A DNA stretch of 51,325 nt. Origin: an uncultured Clostridium sp. Its GTDB lineage: Bacteria; Bacillota; Clostridia; TANB77; CAG-508. Where the stretch lies: assembly GCA_900557195.1 (NCBI GenBank), contig USRT01000013.1, forward strand, positions 1 through 51,325. The letters run 5' to 3'. Each line of letters starts with the position of its first letter. Position 1 is the first letter of the stretch. Both the position numbers and the translations under genes were made by a program. Shown piece by piece: positions 49,295 through 51,325 of the stretch. The notes under the pieces were generated by a model, which saw only the letters and a program-made list of their open reading frames with translations, searched no databases and was not told where the DNA came from.

Positions 49295-49320
49295 GACAAA
49301 TTATGCTTTTATGGTATAAT
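49293..49320 (+). promoter_or_regulatory. Sigma-A promoter of the LtaS-like gene
   Basis: TTGACA at 49293-49298 and TATAAT at 49315-49320 are spaced by 16 bases. The -35 box overlaps the terminator T tract. Confidence 0.75.
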
Positions 49321-49354
49321 AAAGGTTACTTAAAAAGAATAAAAGGATGTTAAA

Positions 49355-51221
49355 ATGAAGAAAAGTTTTATAAGATTATTTAATATATTGAGAAATAATT
49401 ATATTTATATATTGGGTGTTATATTATTAACATATAAGGCATTACTTATGAACAAATTGTTAGGAATGAATATTGAAAAAGAAATGTATTTAATAACAAT
49501 GGCAGTTCCTATGATTATAATGTTCCCAAGTATGAATAAAAAAGGAAAAAGAAGTTTTATTTTCGCCAATATTATGTACTTTATATGTAGTATTTTGATA
49601 TATGCAAATTATATATATTATAATTATTCAACTAATTTTTTATCTGTTTTTCAGATAGAAAATGTAAAGTACGCAGAAGAAATAGGAATGAGTTTACAAT
49701 ATTTAATTAATTTTAAGTCAGTTTTAATATTTTTTATTGATAATATTATATTTTTGATTTTATCTATTCTAATTTTAAAGTTTAGAAAAAAAGATAAGTT
49801 AATGATAATTGGTAAAAAATATCCTAAATATATAATTTTAGTATTAATTATAATATTAAATGTTGTAATACTTAATAAAAAAGTTGATGAAAAATATGAA
49901 GATTATGTATATAATAAAACTCTTATGGTAGAACATATATCTATTTATTATTATCATTTGGAAGATATAAAAGATTATATAAAAGAAAGTTTTATAAAAG
50001 AAAAAGTGGATTATAGTAAAATAAGTGAGATATATGAGCAGAATAAAGAAGAAAAGATAGTAAATAAAGATTTTACAGGTATAGCTAGACGGAAAAAATG
50101 TTATAATTCTGCAATTAGAAAGTATAAATGAATTTGTTATTAATTCTAAAATAAATGGAAAAGAGATAACACCTAATTTAAATAAATTCTATAAGGAGAA
50201 TATTTACTTTACTAATATGTATAATCAAGGAATAGGGACTACAGCAGATTCTGAACATACAATTGCATCATCTATGTATCCATTAGAAAATGGTAGGGTA
50301 TTTCAAAAATATTTTAGTAATAAATGGAATGATATATATTCAGAGCTAAAGGAAAATGGATATTATACATCATTTATGCATCCAAATGTTAATACTTTTT
50401 GGAATAGATATTTAGTATATAATACAGGATATAAAATTGATGAATATAATGATATTTCAATGTTTAATTCTAATGACGAAATGGCAGGCGAATTTTTTTC
50501 AGATGAGCAGTTTTTAACACAAGCAGTATATAAAATGACAGACTATAAAGAACCTTTTATATGTATGATGTCTGCTATTTCTACACATATTCCATATAGT
50601 TTAGAAGGAATATCAAATTTAGATGAAAAATTATCTATTGATGTTTCAGGTATAGAAAGTGATGAGATAAGTAGATATTTATTAGCCTGTAATTTTGTAG
50701 ATTATAGTTTTGGAAAATTTATGGAAGAAATAGAAAATACAGATCTATTAGAAAATAGCATTCTAATTGTATATGGAGATCATGGTGCTGGACTTCAAGA
50801 TTTGGAAGCTATAGAATTAATTTGTAAGCAAAATGGAAAGGACTATAATGAAAATATAGAAAGTCTATTAAATGTACATATACCTTTTGGGATGAAGATA
50901 CCAAATTTAGATGGAAGAGTTATTGAAAATAGTGTTTCAAAAATAGATATAAAACCAACAATAATGAATCTTTTAAATATAGAGGATAAATTTTCAATAG
51001 GTACAGATGTTTTTTCTGGAAAAGATTATTCCTTTATAAAGGGAATAGGATATGTTACAAAAGAAAATTATTATATTAATGGAGAATATTTTAATAGATT
51101 AGATAATACTGTAATAAGCCCAGATGATGAATTAATAAAATTAATGATAAAAATGAATGATGAAATGTTTCTGTCAGATACTATTATAAAAAATAATTTA
51201 ATTGGTAAATTTATAAATTAA
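49355..51221 (+). CDS. LtaS-like sulfatase-fold membrane enzyme, restored by +1 shift at CGG
   Basis: This membrane enzyme of the lipoteichoic acid synthase family transfers glycerol phosphate (or a related group) outside the cell. The N-terminal half has about five hydrophobic helices (to about residue 180). The zero frame breaks at CGG codon 246 (50090-50092). Skipping the C gives ARGKNVIILQLESINEFVIN, the start of the sulfatase domain, with metal ligand Glu255. GTTADSE (294-300) holds the nucleophilic Thr, and YGDHGAG holds Asp475 and His476. Glu255, Asp475 and His476 fall on the same residue numbers as in Staphylococcus aureus LtaS, which strongly supports the restored frame. The restored length is 621. 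Split at the CGG, no catalytic site would be made. Confidence 0.9.
50090..50092 (+). other. CGG recoding site 10 (LtaS-like gene)
   Basis: Context is ATA GCT AGA CGG AAA AAA TGT. Reading AGA (C) GGA AAA AAT GTT restores the frame with glycine at codon 246, nine residues before the metal ligand Glu255. Confidence 0.88.
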
Positions 51222-51235
51222 TAATGTTTGGAATT

Positions 51236-51311
51236 GAGTTGAAATTGGTTGGAATTGGGGACGAGTTGAAATTGGTTGGAATTGGTTGGCATTGGGGACG
51301 GGGTATTTTGG
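51236..51311. repeat. Direct repeats and dispersed-repeat core at the window end
   Basis: A 23-base unit GAGTTGAAATTGG.. occurs at 51236-51258 and again at 51263-51285. The following GGGGACGGGGTATTTTGG (51294-51311) matches 1166-1183 at 16 of 18 positions. This is probably the edge of a dispersed repeat that continues beyond the window. Confidence 0.65.
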
Positions 51312-51325
51312 CAAATTTTAAGAAA

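Noticed and set aside
2215..50092. Ordinary pseudogenes or random sequencing indels as the cause of the split genes
   Set aside because: All ten breaks are the same kind (extra C before GGN, in phase) and hit essential genes, with no other indel type in these genes. A motif-specific assembly artefact is not fully excluded without reads.
1..51325. TGA reassigned to a sense codon throughout
   Set aside because: The AI-2E (2471-2473) and tilS genes end at TGA, and only one internal TGA was found, in a helicase that has other defects.
1..51325. CRISPR arrays, rRNA or tRNA genes and insertion sequences with transposase
   Set aside because: No regularly spaced repeats, rRNA-like segments, tRNA cloverleaf or transposase-like protein could be found on either strand.

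Overview
The window is a piece of chromosome from a low-GC Gram-positive bacterium, most likely an uncultured Clostridia-type Firmicute. The evidence is the very A/T-rich sequence, strong AGGAGG-like ribosome binding sites, sigma-A promoters of TTGACA-N17-TATAAT type, class D sortases with an LPxTG substrate, GdpP, SpoVD/PBP2-type PASTA transpeptidase, LtaS-type sulfatase, and the rpoBC, gdpP-rplI-dnaB and tilS-ftsH neighbourhoods.

Layout. 1-18 kb is a cell-surface region: a G5/3D-domain wall hydrolase, an AI-2E family permease, a class D sortase, a 3542-residue secreted protein (adhesin-like N-terminus, Cna-B-like modules, then more than 25 RCC1-type repeats), two TasA/camelysin-like exported proteins and an LPKTG-anchored protein with eight MucBP repeats. 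18-21 kb holds a damaged or recoded DEAD/DEAH helicase and a small unknown gene. 21-37 kb is housekeeping: rpoB, rpoC, gdpP, three small membrane proteins, a structured intergenic element, rplI, dnaB, tilS and ftsH. 37-51 kb has a D-lactate dehydrogenase, two unknown small genes, a PASTA class B PBP on the minus strand, rsmA, a second class D sortase, an M15 peptidase with a peptidoglycan-binding domain, a heterodimeric ABC exporter and an LtaS-like enzyme.

The main discovery is a recoding pattern. Seven genes, including the essential rpoC, ftsH, rsmA and a PBP, are each split by one to three +1 frame changes, ten sites in all. Every site is an in-frame CGG codon. In each case skipping the C and reading the next three bases as a GGN glycine codon restores a full-length, family-typical protein. 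I checked every CGG triplet I could find in the window. The only in-frame CGG outside these ten is in a small ORF (38909-39322) whose codon use looks foreign. No shift at CGG in a neighbouring frame is needed anywhere else. The simplest reading is that CGG is not decoded as arginine here and that CGGN acts as a four-base glycine codon (or a +1 shift signal). A systematic assembly artefact is the main alternative, but it would not be expected to respect codon phase.

A second, separate anomaly is the helicase. It has a TGA at the Walker A glycine, and two copies of a 295-bp tandem module each carry an A9 run that shifts frame. TGA ends at least two other genes here, so it is a normal stop in this organism.
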